The translations under genes and the position numbers were made by a program. From positions 10,849 through 74,848 of the forward strand of contig CAYPEK010000007.1 of assembly GCA_964409645.1 (NCBI GenBank): 64,000 bases of DNA, in the 5' to 3' direction. Positions within the stretch are counted from its first letter, which is position 1. Each line of letters opens with the position of its first letter. Positions 50,002-60,304 of the stretch are shown piece by piece. Source of the stretch: CAYPEK01 sp964409645. Its GTDB lineage: Bacteria; UBP15; UBA6099. Below the pieces are notes generated by a model. That model ran no database searches, had not been told where the DNA came from, and was given only the letters and a program-made list of their open reading frames with translations.

Positions 50002-51189
50002 ATGAAAGCATATAGAGCAGCGGCTCTCTTGGCCGCCGTGATGTTGCTGATCGGCGCAACGTCATGCGGAAGAAGGATACCGGGCAGCATAAAGAACGCG
50101 TGGCTTGCGGCGTCGCGCATAAGCGTGACGACGGATGACGAACCGTGGAAGATGGCTGAGGGAGTGTATGGACTCGGGTCACGGTTTGTAGTGACGGACG
50201 CGGTGACGCAGCAGCGGCGTCAGGCGGTGGCTTACATCGCATCGGGCGTTATTCCGGGATTAGTCAAGGCGGATCAGTACGGAGCGTATTTCGCGGCTAA
50301 GGCGGGGAAGAAGCCGGGGGAGCTGCACCGGAACGAATTTCTCGCTGATTTTCTTGAGGCGGATGTGGAGCCGCTGACTTCATTCGTGTCGGATAAAAAA
50401 GGCAGCATGCCGTCGATGATCGAGTTTACGCGGCGGGCGATGATTACGCTCGAACCGAAAGCGTTCTCCGCGAAGGATGATGTGATACTCGGGCCGGACG
50501 GCAACGAGCTCGGCTGGACGCTGATAGTGCTTGCGAAAGCGGGGCAGGTCACATCTTCGTGGCTGAATGTTTACGAGAGACAGGTCACGATGGAGGAAGT
50601 GCTGTCGGTGGCTCTGTCGCGACCGATCGAGTGGGGCTCCTATTCGGGACTGATCGAGCAGATGGGGATTGCCCGCGCGCTGCGCGCTTACAAGATTTAC
50701 AAACTGAACGAGGATATTGCAGCTTATAACGCGGAGAAACAGAAAAAGAAGAGCGGCCTCGGCGCGCCGCCGACGCTTGAAACTGTGGTGGCTTCCGGCA
50801 AGTGGTACGACGCGGAGAAACACACGAAACGGGTTGTTAAAATAATGAAAAAGAATCAGAATGATGACGGCTCGTTTTCGAAGCTGTGGTACCGGAAGAA
50901 GGCCGCACCGGCAAACGCGGAGGAAACGATACTCTACACGGGACAGGCGCTGGATTTTCTGGCGGTGGCGCTTGACGACAAGGAAATCAGGGAGCCGTGG
51001 GTGAGAAAAGCGGCTATGGCGACGGCTAAAGCGATTAACAATAATCGCTATCAGCTCGACGGCAAGAACTGGGCGGCGATGCACGCGATGCACGCGCTAA
51101 GGGCATATATGGATAGGTTAAACGACATTGGAAAGATGCCGAAAGAACTTCGCAATCAGGAAGAGCCGCCCAAGGAATGTTGCGGGTGA
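50002..51189 (+). CDS. Lipoprotein of unknown function
   Basis: The ATG at 50002 follows GGGAGG by four bases and gives MKAYRAAALLAAVMLLIGATSCGRR, a lipoprotein signal with Cys 22 or so. The mature part, about 370 residues, is mostly helical. A C-terminal part (about residues 270-380) reads MKKNQNDDGSFSKLWYRKKA, EETILYTGQALDFLAVALDD, REPWVRKAAMATAKAINNN and AAMHAMHALRAY, resembling the alpha/alpha-toroid repeats of terpene-cyclase/prenyltransferase-like or glycan-processing proteins (the QNxDGSF-type motif). I cannot assign a function. It lies directly downstream of the NtrC-type regulator, probably in the same transcript. Confidence 0.6.
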   Translation: MKAYRAAALLAAVMLLIGATSCGRRIPGSIKNAWLAASRISVTTDDEPWKMAEGVYGLGSRFVVTDAVTQQRRQAVAYIASGVIPGLVKADQYGAYFAAKAGKKPGELHRNEFLADFLEADVEPLTSFVSDKKGSMPSMIEFTRRAMITLEPKAFSAKDDVILGPDGNELGWTLIVLAKAGQVTSSWLNVYERQVTMEEVLSVALSRPIEWGSYSGLIEQMGIARALRAYKIYKLNEDIAAYNAEKQKKKSGLGAPPTLETVVASGKWYDAEKHTKRVVKIMKKNQNDDGSFSKLWYRKKAAPANAEETILYTGQALDFLAVALDDKEIREPWVRKAAMATAKAINNNRYQLDGKNWAAMHAMHALRAYMDRLNDIGKMPKELRNQEEPPKECCG

Positions 51190-51204
51190 CGGCGGTTCGT
51201 TTTA

Positions 51205-51860
51205 ATGATACCTACTTTAAGTACAAACAGCATATTCGGGCGCATCGAAGAGGAATCCCGTGATTTCCGAATCGGGCCGGTTTCGGAGTGGCCTGCTGAT
51301 TCCTCGGAGAAGGTGTCGAGCGATCCGGCGCGCTCTTCCGGCAGATACACGCGCGTGATCAGCAAACCGGACGGGCATCTCTTCTATGAGGTAAGTTCGA
51401 AGCTCTCAGACAAGACGCTGATTCAGGTAGATGTGAAATATTCGGAATTTCCCGGAGAGATGACACCGATCGCGATTGTGATGGGCGGCGTGATCCCGGC
51501 GAAGATCGATGAGAATATTCTATACGCCGAACTGGCGAAAACAGAGCATGGCGTGACTAAGCACGAGCGCGTTTTCATGCCGATGATCCGTCCGCAGAAG
51601 GACGAGAGGAACTGGGCCGCGTATATGACATGGGCGGCCAACCCCGGAAACTGGAAACCGCAGATCGTCGGTCTGAACTATTCGCAGAAGGTGCGCAACT
51701 GCGGCGAGCGGCTGACTCTGAGTTCGCAGCTCGGCGGCTCGCCCGTTGTTCTGCAGACGGACCACGGAGCGCAGGTAGTCCGCAGGGAGAAGAGGACGAT
51801 TGCCGTGTGCCGGTTTGTGCCGGTGTGCACGGAAGGTATAATGAGCCGCTCGTGGTATTT
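51205..51860 (+). CDS. Hypothetical protein, 3' end lost in gap
   Basis: The start ATG 51205 comes 15 bases after the lipoprotein stop, without a clear ribosome-binding site. The readable 218 residues begin MIPTLSTNSIFGRIEEESRDF and contain a beta-rich stretch (LFYEVSSKLSDKTLIQVDVKY, PIAIVMGGVIPAKIDENILYAELAK) and a few Cys. There is no signal peptide or membrane helix. I do not recognise the family. The frame enters the N run at 51861, so the stop is unknown. Confidence 0.5.
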
Positions 51861-51960
51861 NNNNNNNNNNNNNNNNNNNNNNNNNNNNNNNNNNNNNNNN
51901 NNNNNNNNNNNNNNNNNNNNNNNNNNNNNNNNNNNNNNNNNNNNNNNNNNNNNNNNNNNN
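51861..51960. other. Assembly gap of 100 N
   Basis: Separates the plus-strand NtrC/lipoprotein transcript from the minus-strand glycosidase genes. The true distance between them is unknown. Confidence 0.95.
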
Positions 51961-51998
51961 GTTGTAGCGCCCCTTTTGATGCACAGCGTTTTTTCGTC

Positions 51999-54668
51999 TT
52001 ACTTCACAACGATCTTATCTTTAAGCCTGATGTCCGCCGATGAGGCCCCGACCATGATTTCGAACTCGCCCGGCTCGACGATGTAGTCTCTGGTTTTCTC
52101 GTCCCAGAAGCTCAGGTTCTTAATCGGGACCGTGAGTGTGACTTTCTTTGACTCGCCTTTTTTGATGCGGACTCGCTTGAAGGCTTTCAACTGCATGCGC
52201 GGTTGTTTGACGCTCGATTCGATGTCGCGCACGTAAAGCTGAGCGACTTCGTCGCCGTCGCGCCCGCCTGTGTTCTTTACGTTGAAGCTGACGGTCAGCG
52301 TGTCCGACTTAGTTAGGTTTTTGCTGCTTATGCTGAGTCCGTCGTACGCGAATTTCGTATAGCTGAGACCGTATCCGAACGGATAGAGCGGCTCCTTGTC
52401 GAAGTACAGGTAGGTGCGGCCCTTGGAGACTTCGTAGTCGTCGAACGGGGGCAGATCGTCGTTGCTCTTGTAGAAAGTGAACGGCAGCCGCCCGGCGGGA
52501 TTGTAGTCGCCGAACAGCACATCCGCGATCCCGTTTCCGGCTTCCTGTCCGGCATACCACGCTTCGACGATCGCGGGTATGTTTTCCTTCATCCAGTTAA
52601 TCGCTATCGCACTGCCGTTGATGAGCACGACGGCTGTTTTCTTGTTCAGCGATGTGATCGCCTGCATGTATTCGTCCTGACCTTCGGGCAGGTAGATATC
52701 CGCTCTGTCGCGGCTTTCGTGTTCGTGGTCGCGCCAGTAGCCCATCGCCGCGATGACGACGTCCGCGTTCTTTATCATCTTCATCTCGTCCGCGCGGATT
52801 TTCACGGCTTCTCCCGTCGGGGGAACCCAATCCAGCTTCGCCGTCGCCGAACCTTTCGGCACGTATTCGATTTTTACATCGTAAGATTTCCCGGCTTCGA
52901 GCATGATGATCTTGAACTGCTTCTTGGGATATTCCTGCTCACGGGCGTAAAGGTCGAGAGCTTTCCCTGTTGACAGACCGGATTTTTTCTTCTCCTTCTT
53001 CTCTTTTTTCTCCACGCTTTCGAGAATGAGTTTTCCGTTAAGGTAGAGGCTGAATTTTCCGTATGCCGTGACCGAAAGATAGTGCGCGCCGGAATTCGAC
53101 GGAGTCAGTTTGCCCGTCCAGCGGATCGAGAGGCCTTCCGGTTTGCCGAACGCCTGCTCGGGCACTGCTGAACTGATAAGGTTGATTTCCTTCTCGGTGC
53201 GCGCGGCGGCGGGGGCGCCCGCGAATTGCTTGTTGGCAAAGTATTCCGCTTTGACGCCCGGTTTGCCGTCCGGCGTCTTTAGATTCTTTGTGTTTATTAT
53301 CAGGTAATCCGCGGGGGCGGGCAGGGACAGCCATTTCGCATTCGATACTTTTACTTTCGTGCCGACTCGGTTCTTGATGCCCTGCACGAGATTGATCGCC
53401 GGTTTCGCCGGTGTGCCGCTGTAGTCGCCGAATACGACTATGTCCGAATTCGGCCCGACTACCGCGATGGATTTGATCTTCGACGCATTGAGGGGAAGAA
53501 GCGAATTTTCGTTTTTCAGAAGAACGATCGACTCGCGCGTTACTCGGCGGGCGAGGGCGGCGTGCTCTTTCGAGGAAATTACCTTCGGAGAGATTTTCGT
53601 GAACGGCACCATCTCGGGCGGATCGAACATTCCGAGCTGCATCCGCGCTTTCATCAGCCGTGATACGGCCGTGTCGATCTGCGCCTCGTTCAGTTTGCCT
53701 TCCTTGATCGCGCTTGCTATATACTTCGGAAAAATCTTTTCTCCGCCGCACTCGACGTCCACTCCGGCTTGGATGGAGTACGCCGCGGCTTCTTCGCCGG
53801 TCTTCGCGTATTTGTGGCGGGACATCATCAATTCGGGCGCTCCGCAGTCGGTGACGATGTAGCCGTCGAAGCCCCACTCGTCGCGCAGCACGTCGGTGAG
53901 CAGCCATTTATTCGCGCAGCACGGTATTCCGTTGATTGCATTGTACGCGCCCATTACGGACTGTGCGTGTCCTTCCTGAATCAGAGCTTTGAACCCCGGG
54001 AAGTAGTAATCATACATTGTGCGGTCGCTTAATTTTACATTGCATTCGAAACGGTTGTGCTCTTCGTTGTTCGCCGCAAAGTGCTTCGGAGTCGATACGC
54101 ATTTGAGGTATTTCGGGTCGTTGCCCTGAAGTCCTTTCACAAACGCGACGCCGATGCGGCTGGTGAGGTAGGGGTCTTCGCCGTAAGTTTCGGGCGTGCG
54201 GCCCCAGCGCGGGTCGCGGGCCATGTTGACAGTCGGCGACCAGAATGTGAGAAACATTTTGCCGGGGTAACCGTCTTTTTTGCGGTCGCGATTCACCGCG
54301 CCGCGCGCCTCGTCCGAAATCGCGGTCGTTACTTCGGTAATCAGGTCGGGGTCCCATGTCGCGCCGAATGCTATTGCCATGGGAAACACGGTAAATCCCT
54401 TCTTGGCGACGCCGTGCAGCGCCTCGCTTCCGTAGTTATATTCATTGATGCCGAGCCGCTGTATGGCGGGCGCGTTCGCGTTCATCTGGAGAATTTTCTC
54501 TTCGAGCGTCATCCGTGAGACGACATCCTTGACGCGCTCGTCTATCGGTAGATTCGGATTCTGAAACGGGAACTTGTACGTTTTTCCGGCGCTCATCACC
54601 GCCGCCGATACGCCCGCGACGATCAGCATGGCAATGCATACCACCAATGACATCTTCGTTCTCTTCAT
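51999..54668 (-). CDS. Secreted GH3 beta-glycosidase with PA14 insertion
   Basis: A signal peptide (MKRTKMSLVVCIAMLIVAGVSA) is followed by a GH3 barrel with WSPTVNMARDPRWGRTPETYGEDPYLTSR, CVSTPKHFAANNEEHNR and the nucleophile in GYIVTDCGAPE (Asp near residue 274). The alpha/beta sandwich is split by a PA14 domain (PGVKAEYFANKQFAG to TAKLDWVPP) with a Lys/Glu-rich insert (VEKKEKKEKKKSG). It resumes with VVIAAMGYWRDHEHESRDR and a GxGL element YPFGYGLSYT, then a C-terminal fibronectin-III-like domain. The family cleaves beta-glucosides or beta-xylosides; the PA14 often aids substrate binding. GGAGGAAG lies just before ATG 54668. It is downstream of, and co-oriented with, the GH38 gene. Confidence 0.9.
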   Translation of the reverse strand: MKRTKMSLVVCIAMLIVAGVSAAVMSAGKTYKFPFQNPNLPIDERVKDVVSRMTLEEKILQMNANAPAIQRLGINEYNYGSEALHGVAKKGFTVFPMAIAFGATWDPDLITEVTTAISDEARGAVNRDRKKDGYPGKMFLTFWSPTVNMARDPRWGRTPETYGEDPYLTSRIGVAFVKGLQGNDPKYLKCVSTPKHFAANNEEHNRFECNVKLSDRTMYDYYFPGFKALIQEGHAQSVMGAYNAINGIPCCANKWLLTDVLRDEWGFDGYIVTDCGAPELMMSRHKYAKTGEEAAAYSIQAGVDVECGGEKIFPKYIASAIKEGKLNEAQIDTAVSRLMKARMQLGMFDPPEMVPFTKISPKVISSKEHAALARRVTRESIVLLKNENSLLPLNASKIKSIAVVGPNSDIVVFGDYSGTPAKPAINLVQGIKNRVGTKVKVSNAKWLSLPAPADYLIINTKNLKTPDGKPGVKAEYFANKQFAGAPAAARTEKEINLISSAVPEQAFGKPEGLSIRWTGKLTPSNSGAHYLSVTAYGKFSLYLNGKLILESVEKKEKKEKKKSGLSTGKALDLYAREQEYPKKQFKIIMLEAGKSYDVKIEYVPKGSATAKLDWVPPTGEAVKIRADEMKMIKNADVVIAAMGYWRDHEHESRDRADIYLPEGQDEYMQAITSLNKKTAVVLINGSAIAINWMKENIPAIVEAWYAGQEAGNGIADVLFGDYNPAGRLPFTFYKSNDDLPPFDDYEVSKGRTYLYFDKEPLYPFGYGLSYTKFAYDGLSISSKNLTKSDTLTVSFNVKNTGGRDGDEVAQLYVRDIESSVKQPRMQLKAFKRVRIKKGESKKVTLTVPIKNLSFWDEKTRDYIVEPGEFEIMVGASSADIRLKDKIVVK

Positions 54669-54796
54669 ATTGCTTCCTCCCGATTTATTCCGGCCCTTCT
54701 TCCTCTTAATATAAATGTGCCGCAACAATATACTCGATATTTACTTTCGATGCAAAACTGATGTTGTTGCTTTCATGTCATTTCAGCAGGCGAATA

Positions 54797-57700
54797 TTAA
54801 ATCCCGTTGAGCGCCGCCGCTTCGGAAATGACGAGTCTGCCGTTGATGAGAAATTTTCCGAGCAGCCATATCGAACTGACTCTGTCCGCAGCCGGTACCG
54901 CGACAGGTATCTCGACAACTTTTTCGCCTTTCGCCGGTAACGAGAAATCGAGAGTCGCGGGCAGCCACTTCCATGTTTCCGGCGGCGAAACGACGATCAC
55001 ATTTCCTTTCACTGCCTGATCGGTCGGATTGATTACTTTATATTTGACCGTGCCCGTCTTGCCCGGAGCGAGTTCTATCGCCGGAGTCAGCAGCGACACT
55101 TTGTACTTGCCGTCGCCGGCGTCGGGCGCGATCATTATGTCCCCGTTAATTCCGCCGTTGCCGCCGTTGTCGGTCACTTTAACTTCGAGCAATATTTTCT
55201 CGCCGCCGATGTTTCCGATGCTGCACGAAAACTTCTGGTTGGCCGCTGCTCCGGCGTCCTCGCACGCGCGTTTTCCATTCACATAAACTTCGGCGTAATC
55301 GTCCGCGCCTTTCTGGAAAACCAACGCGAGTTCCGCGCCTTTGAAATCGGGCACTGTGATCTCTTTCCGGTAAACAGCGTTCCCGTCGAACGGCGGATAC
55401 TGCGTCTCCCAATATCCGGGGACTTTTATCTTCACCCAGCCTTTCCCTTTCTTCTGCCCGGGCGCCCAGTTCTTAGCGTCCATCAGGAAATCCCATTGCC
55501 CGCCGGATATTTTTACTTCGCCTTCCTTCTTCGGCGTGATTTCCGCTACGTCGTACACATCGCGTCCGTTCACCATCGCGTCCTTGATCGCCGCGCGGAT
55601 TGTGAACAGGTCCGGGTCGGAGTCGCTAATGCTGATTGTCACCGGCAGTTTCGCGAATCCTTTCGGCGGAATGTCGTACTTAAGATTGCCAGTGAACGTG
55701 CATCCGTCGGGCAGGTCGAGTTTTACCTCGCCTTTGGCGGGCGCGGGGTTGGCCTCGTTGGACACGAGCAGATTCATGTCGATCGACTTTGTTCCGGGCG
55801 TGATCTCAATCTTGTCATTTTCAAAAACGACCGTCACCGGCAGATTGCCGTACGGTGCAGCGCCGACGTTATACCGCCAGAATCTCGCGTATGCGTCGCC
55901 TGTGTAGTTGTCGCGGACGAGCAAAGAGCTCTTATCGGTTGACTTGGCTTCTTCTTTCTTGGACGAGAGTTTCGCAACGACGGTTGTTGTGTGGAATGCG
56001 CCTATGTCGAGCTTCATCGATTTACCGTCCACCGTCACCGTTCCCGCATTGTTTTCTTCGAGATAATCCGTTTGCTCCGCGCCGCCTGCGACCGGAGCGA
56101 AAAGTTTCAGCGTCGAATTCACCGACTCACCGCCCGACGTCTCATAGACGCGGAACGCGAGCGCGCCCGGCGTCTTGCTTTCATACTGAAGGAACCCGGC
56201 GGGCTTCATAGCGGCGAGCACGGTGTTCTTCGGTTGCGTTTCGACGAACGACATACCAGCGGCGGGCAGCGGTCCTGTGTGAGGCGCGGCATCGCGGGAA
56301 ACGAGCGGGTTGTTGAATTCGTATCCCCTGCGGACGGTGTCGGCGTCATACCATGCACCTTCGTGCGGGTAGAGTGAGTACCAGAACTCATGGTCCCAGT
56401 TTTCGTACTCGAAGTTATCGCCGACAGGCGCTTTGCGTCTCGGCGGGTCGAGCCAGAGGCCGGACGGCCACGCGGAACTGCTGCGCGTCAGGGAGAGCGC
56501 GAGTGTGTAGAAGTCGCTGTTGTCGTAGATGATGTAGCTCGGTGTGCCGAGGTTGATAAGGGCGGCCCCGGCGTCGGCGGTTTTCAGTCCGGTTACCGCG
56601 CCGCCGGATAAATCCATAGCGGCCAGTGTTCGTGAGCTTCTGATTTCACCGGCGATTTCTGCGATCCATTCCGACGGGGTCTCGTTGTTGTTTGTGAGCA
56701 ACAACACCGTTGGGATTCCTCCTGCTTCGGCGGGCAGCATAATCGCAACGTGGCCTTCGGCGGCGAGCGCGGTGTCTATTTTCGTTTTAACTTCCGCGTT
56801 TAGTTTATCGAGCATTCCTGCGATATAGCTGTTGTCGTCAGCCGATCCTAGCGCGATCCTGAATTGCGCCTCGACCGAGTCCTTTTTCACATCGCAGCAG
56901 CGGCGGTTGTATGCGTTTGTCGTGGTCACAGTCGCTCCGACATTCGCCATCGCCCGAACGAGTTCGTCCGCCGCAAGTTCCTCCTGCCTGCTAGGCGAAT
57001 CGCCGAGCACGATCTCACCGATGCCGACCGACTCGCGCCGGACGGGTTTGCCGCCGCCGTCGCGCGATTCGATGAAAAACACGTGCGAGAGATCGACCCA
57101 GTTGTAAGCGGTGTTGCCGAGTGTCCATGAGCTTTTCGCTGTATCGACATCGAGCCCGAAATTGCGGCCGACCGCCCCGTTGCCTATCTCGTAAACAGGG
57201 ATCGCCTTGCCGCCGACCGTCAGCGGGAAATGCACTCTGAACATTCTGTCGTGCCCTTGGAACCTCTGAATGAAAGTGCGGAAATCGATCCGGTCGAGAC
57301 CGTTATAAATGTATGTCTCCTGAATCCTGTAATACGGTGTCTGCGTTTCGATTATGTTGTCGGTGGCCTCAACTACATATTGATTTCCGATCTCGACGTC
57401 GAGGGTCGCTTTCGAACCGGGGTCCGAGTCGAAGCTGTAAATCCAGTACGAACTGTTGTCCGCGAAGCGGCGTCCCGACGAGTCAACGTTACTTCCGGCG
57501 TCCGAAAATAACGACGCTTTTTCCGGTTCGCTGTTCGGCGTGAATTCGGTCGAGTACGGCGCTCCGTTTTTCGTTCCGGAGAATTTAACTGTGCCTACGA
57601 GCGCGCCCCAGCCGTCGGACGGGATAGCGTCTGAAAACTTCACATACACATTTCCCTTTTTGCCAACGTATTGCGACAGATCGTAAGTCCTGATTTTGAA

Positions 57701-59965
57701 GTTAGACGCATCCCTCAAGCTTGACTGTTCTTTCTCGACAATCGTGTATTTTGTCTGCGTGCCGTCCGGTTTCACATCCGCCGGATTGATTTTGTCCTTG
57801 ACCGTGACGCGAGTAAAAACCGGCCCTTTCTCGACCGTAATCGTTGCCGGCCGTACGCTCGAATATTCCTTTTTGCCAGTCGGATTCAGGTGCCACGGGC
57901 CTTCGCCGCGGCCGGGCAGGGCGGGGTACTCGTGATAAACAACGATCTCGTTTGCCTTGCCGCCGTCGGGGACGAACTCGCGTCCCGTTTTCAAATTCTT
58001 TATCGACGTGATCGCGCCGCCCGCTGCCGGATCGAACTTCAGTGAATAGATATCCGATTGGACGACCACCGCCTTACCGTCCGATGCGACGGGGTTGTCG
58101 GCGGCGATGTTTCCTTTCTGCTTTGCAACAAAGTAAACGCTGTAGCCGGTCGCGGGCACTTTTTTTGCGATGAAGGCGACGGAGTCTGGGCAGGCCGCCC
58201 CCGACGCGCATGGCGATGGATTATTTATTATCTGCGCCGTGACAGGGTTGCCCTGCGAGTCGAATATCGAATAATCATTTGCTTTTCCGGGAATTGTCAC
58301 GCGCACAACATCGTCGCGGCTCCATGAAACCGAATTATATACAACGAGAGGTAAAGCGTTTTTGAGTTTTGCGGGCGGGCGTGTGTCGATGTGTGCGGAG
58401 ATCGTATCAAAAGCGTTGTTCAGAACCGCGCCGCCGATGTCGTTGATCTCGCGCCACGCGGAAATCATGTCGAGGTAAACCTGATCGCTGAAACTGCCCG
58501 TGATCCCGTCGTGGTGGGATGTAAACGCAAGTTGCCGCCATGCTTTGTCCACCGCGAGGCTTGGATACACATAACCGGAGTCGAGCAGCCCGGCGATCGA
58601 CCCGAATTTTTCGGCGGAGATCAGCGTGTTTTCTCCTGTGCGGTTCGACTGCTTTGTGTCCGTGAACGAGATCGCGCAACCCGGAAAAATCGGATTCATG
58701 TCCCGCGACACGCGAGGTATATGGATGTCTCTCTCGGCCATCTTCTTTTCCAAGGCGTCGAAAAACATCGACGGCACGCTGACATACGCTTTTGGTGTTT
58801 TGTGCTTATCGTTCCATTTCCGAAACCAGTCGCCGAGTTTATCGACCGGCGTCGCGAAATCGTCAACCATCGGTACGAGCACATGACCGGTGAGGGAAGT
58901 GCGGAGCAGATCGTCATAGACCGGCCTGATGTTTTGCATTCCGCCGCCGCGTATGGGCGCCATCTGGAACCACCCGTAGCTGTAATGCGCCGACATGAAG
59001 TGCGTCATCAACTCTGAGCCGTCGAGCGAGACCCATGAGAATTCGCTCGGGAACTGGTTTTCAGTGCGGTCGATCGCCCATTCGTGATACGGCCCGCGCG
59101 CCCACGCCGACCATTGTCCGCCTACTCCCCGTATCACCATCGGGTAGAGCGGCGAGTGGCCGAACACGTCGAGCTGCCACGCGTAATCGCCGTATTTTCC
59201 GGCGAGGTCCATCTGGAAGTTGCGGCCGAGTACAGTGTTGCGGATAAGCGCCTCGGTACCGATCAGCGTTTCCTGCGGCTCGTTGTAGCTGATGCCGCCG
59301 AGTTCCGCGCGGCCTTCGGTAATGAATTTTTTCAGTTTTTCCGTCTGCTCGGGATAAACGATAGAGAACGGTTTCAGGTAATCCTGCTCGGCGAGCATGA
59401 ACCTGTAATCCGGGTCTTTCTCCGTTATGTCGAGGTAGGCGTTGATGAGGAAGAATACTTCGCGCTTGCCCTGATCCTTTTCATAGCTTTCGAGATAGTG
59501 CTGCTGCGTGTTCCACCATTCGGGATCGTAATGAAATCCGGGCATGAAGAAAACGGAGCCGGTTTTGTCTAAGTAGGTCAGGGTGACATTTTCGGATGTG
59601 ACGCAGCCGTTGCCCGCGTCCGCGATTACAACCGCATCTACACGCGCTCCGTTTCTCAATCCCGGTCCGAGCGTGACATATACCGATCCGATCTCGCTCT
59701 TATTTGCCGGAATGCTGATCATCGCCGTTCTGGCGGATGCGATACCTGTTCCGAATGCGTCGAGCTCGACGGAATTCATGGGTATGTCCGACGTGTTCTC
59801 GACATCGAACCTGATCTCCTGACGGACACCTGTGTCGATCCGCTCGGTTGCGCCCTGTTTCGGCCGCAGGATTTTCAAATCCTTGCAAGCTGCCGGTTCC
59901 TTTGCGACCGCCGCGGCCGAGATAGAAATTAAAAGAATTGATAAGAGAATAGACCTGAATTTCAT
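54797..59965 (-). CDS. Secreted GH38-like alpha-mannosidase, 1722 residues, multidomain
   Basis: A signal peptide (MKFRSILLSILLISISAAAVA) precedes a small beta domain (about 30-135). The GH38 catalytic part (from about 138) has the zinc motif HYDPEWWNT (His 145, Asp 147) and nucleophile Asp 266 in YAWQLDVFGHSP, then the helical and beta domains of GH38. Around residues 978-1130 is an inserted alpha/beta domain, SVGIGEIVLGDSPSRQEELAADELVRAMANVGA, resembling the N-terminal domain of GH20/GH67 enzymes. Around 1485-1625 is a galactose-binding-like jelly roll (GYWETQYPPFDGNAVYRKEITVP, YAEVYVNGKRA), and a final Ig-like domain. Classical GH38 enzymes have about 1000 residues. GAGGTG lies upstream of ATG 59965. 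It probably degrades alpha-mannosides outside the cell together with the GH3 enzyme. Confidence 0.88.
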   Translation of the reverse strand: MKFRSILLSILLISISAAAVAKEPAACKDLKILRPKQGATERIDTGVRQEIRFDVENTSDIPMNSVELDAFGTGIASARTAMISIPANKSEIGSVYVTLGPGLRNGARVDAVVIADAGNGCVTSENVTLTYLDKTGSVFFMPGFHYDPEWWNTQQHYLESYEKDQGKREVFFLINAYLDITEKDPDYRFMLAEQDYLKPFSIVYPEQTEKLKKFITEGRAELGGISYNEPQETLIGTEALIRNTVLGRNFQMDLAGKYGDYAWQLDVFGHSPLYPMVIRGVGGQWSAWARGPYHEWAIDRTENQFPSEFSWVSLDGSELMTHFMSAHYSYGWFQMAPIRGGGMQNIRPVYDDLLRTSLTGHVLVPMVDDFATPVDKLGDWFRKWNDKHKTPKAYVSVPSMFFDALEKKMAERDIHIPRVSRDMNPIFPGCAISFTDTKQSNRTGENTLISAEKFGSIAGLLDSGYVYPSLAVDKAWRQLAFTSHHDGITGSFSDQVYLDMISAWREINDIGGAVLNNAFDTISAHIDTRPPAKLKNALPLVVYNSVSWSRDDVVRVTIPGKANDYSIFDSQGNPVTAQIINNPSPCASGAACPDSVAFIAKKVPATGYSVYFVAKQKGNIAADNPVASDGKAVVVQSDIYSLKFDPAAGGAITSIKNLKTGREFVPDGGKANEIVVYHEYPALPGRGEGPWHLNPTGKKEYSSVRPATITVEKGPVFTRVTVKDKINPADVKPDGTQTKYTIVEKEQSSLRDASNFKIRTYDLSQYVGKKGNVYVKFSDAIPSDGWGALVGTVKFSGTKNGAPYSTEFTPNSEPEKASLFSDAGSNVDSSGRRFADNSSYWIYSFDSDPGSKATLDVEIGNQYVVEATDNIIETQTPYYRIQETYIYNGLDRIDFRTFIQRFQGHDRMFRVHFPLTVGGKAIPVYEIGNGAVGRNFGLDVDTAKSSWTLGNTAYNWVDLSHVFFIESRDGGGKPVRRESVGIGEIVLGDSPSRQEELAADELVRAMANVGATVTTTNAYNRRCCDVKKDSVEAQFRIALGSADDNSYIAGMLDKLNAEVKTKIDTALAAEGHVAIMLPAEAGGIPTVLLLTNNNETPSEWIAEIAGEIRSSRTLAAMDLSGGAVTGLKTADAGAALINLGTPSYIIYDNSDFYTLALSLTRSSSAWPSGLWLDPPRRKAPVGDNFEYENWDHEFWYSLYPHEGAWYDADTVRRGYEFNNPLVSRDAAPHTGPLPAAGMSFVETQPKNTVLAAMKPAGFLQYESKTPGALAFRVYETSGGESVNSTLKLFAPVAGGAEQTDYLEENNAGTVTVDGKSMKLDIGAFHTTTVVAKLSSKKEEAKSTDKSSLLVRDNYTGDAYARFWRYNVGAAPYGNLPVTVVFENDKIEITPGTKSIDMNLLVSNEANPAPAKGEVKLDLPDGCTFTGNLKYDIPPKGFAKLPVTISISDSDPDLFTIRAAIKDAMVNGRDVYDVAEITPKKEGEVKISGGQWDFLMDAKNWAPGQKKGKGWVKIKVPGYWETQYPPFDGNAVYRKEITVPDFKGAELALVFQKGADDYAEVYVNGKRACEDAGAAANQKFSCSIGNIGGEKILLEVKVTDNGGNGGINGDIMIAPDAGDGKYKVSLLTPAIELAPGKTGTVKYKVINPTDQAVKGNVIVVSPPETWKWLPATLDFSLPAKGEKVVEIPVAVPAADRVSSIWLLGKFLINGRLVISEAAALNGI

Positions 59966-60105
59966 ATAACACCTCAAGAGCACTAATTAGGTGAGAAGAT
60001 TTTAAATGAAAAAGGGACTCAGCAGGAGTTATTTAAACAAAAAGATGTTTGCTGAAATATGGTGATAAAAGCCGAGAGTACCGTTTTGCTGAAACGGATT
60101 ACTCT

Positions 60106-60160
60106 GGGAGTGCGGCGACCCGGCGCCGCTTTCGTATCGCTCCCACGCAGAGCGTGGGAA
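60106..60160. repeat. Two adjacent REP-like palindromes
   Basis: TGCGGCGACCCGGCGCCGC (cf. 14356-14377) followed by CGCTCCCACGCAGAGCGTGGGA (cf. 19355-19458). The two families occur side by side here. Confidence 0.75.
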
Positions 60161-60221
60161 GGATATAATCATGATTGAGAAAATATTTTGGATTTGCGGA
60201 TTTAATTTTATGGATACTTTG

Positions 60222-60230
60222 TGGTAAAAT
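60222..60230 (+). promoter_or_regulatory. Possible extended -10 promoter
   Basis: TGGTAAAAT at 60222-60230, extended -10 form with one mismatch from TATAAT, 74 bases before the GTG at 60305. Confidence 0.35.
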
Positions 60231-60304
60231 CCAGCTCATTGATTTTTGCATTCATATTATATCATTATAAAGAATTAAGACCTGAATTTGAGAGGCCATA
60301 AAAA

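Larger units (their letters stand above)
59966..60304. other. Intergenic region between divergent genes
   Basis: 339 bases between the GH38 gene (minus) and the C45-like gene (plus). It contains two palindromes (60106-60160), AT-rich sequence on both sides and a possible promoter at 60222. No gene seen. Confidence 0.6.
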
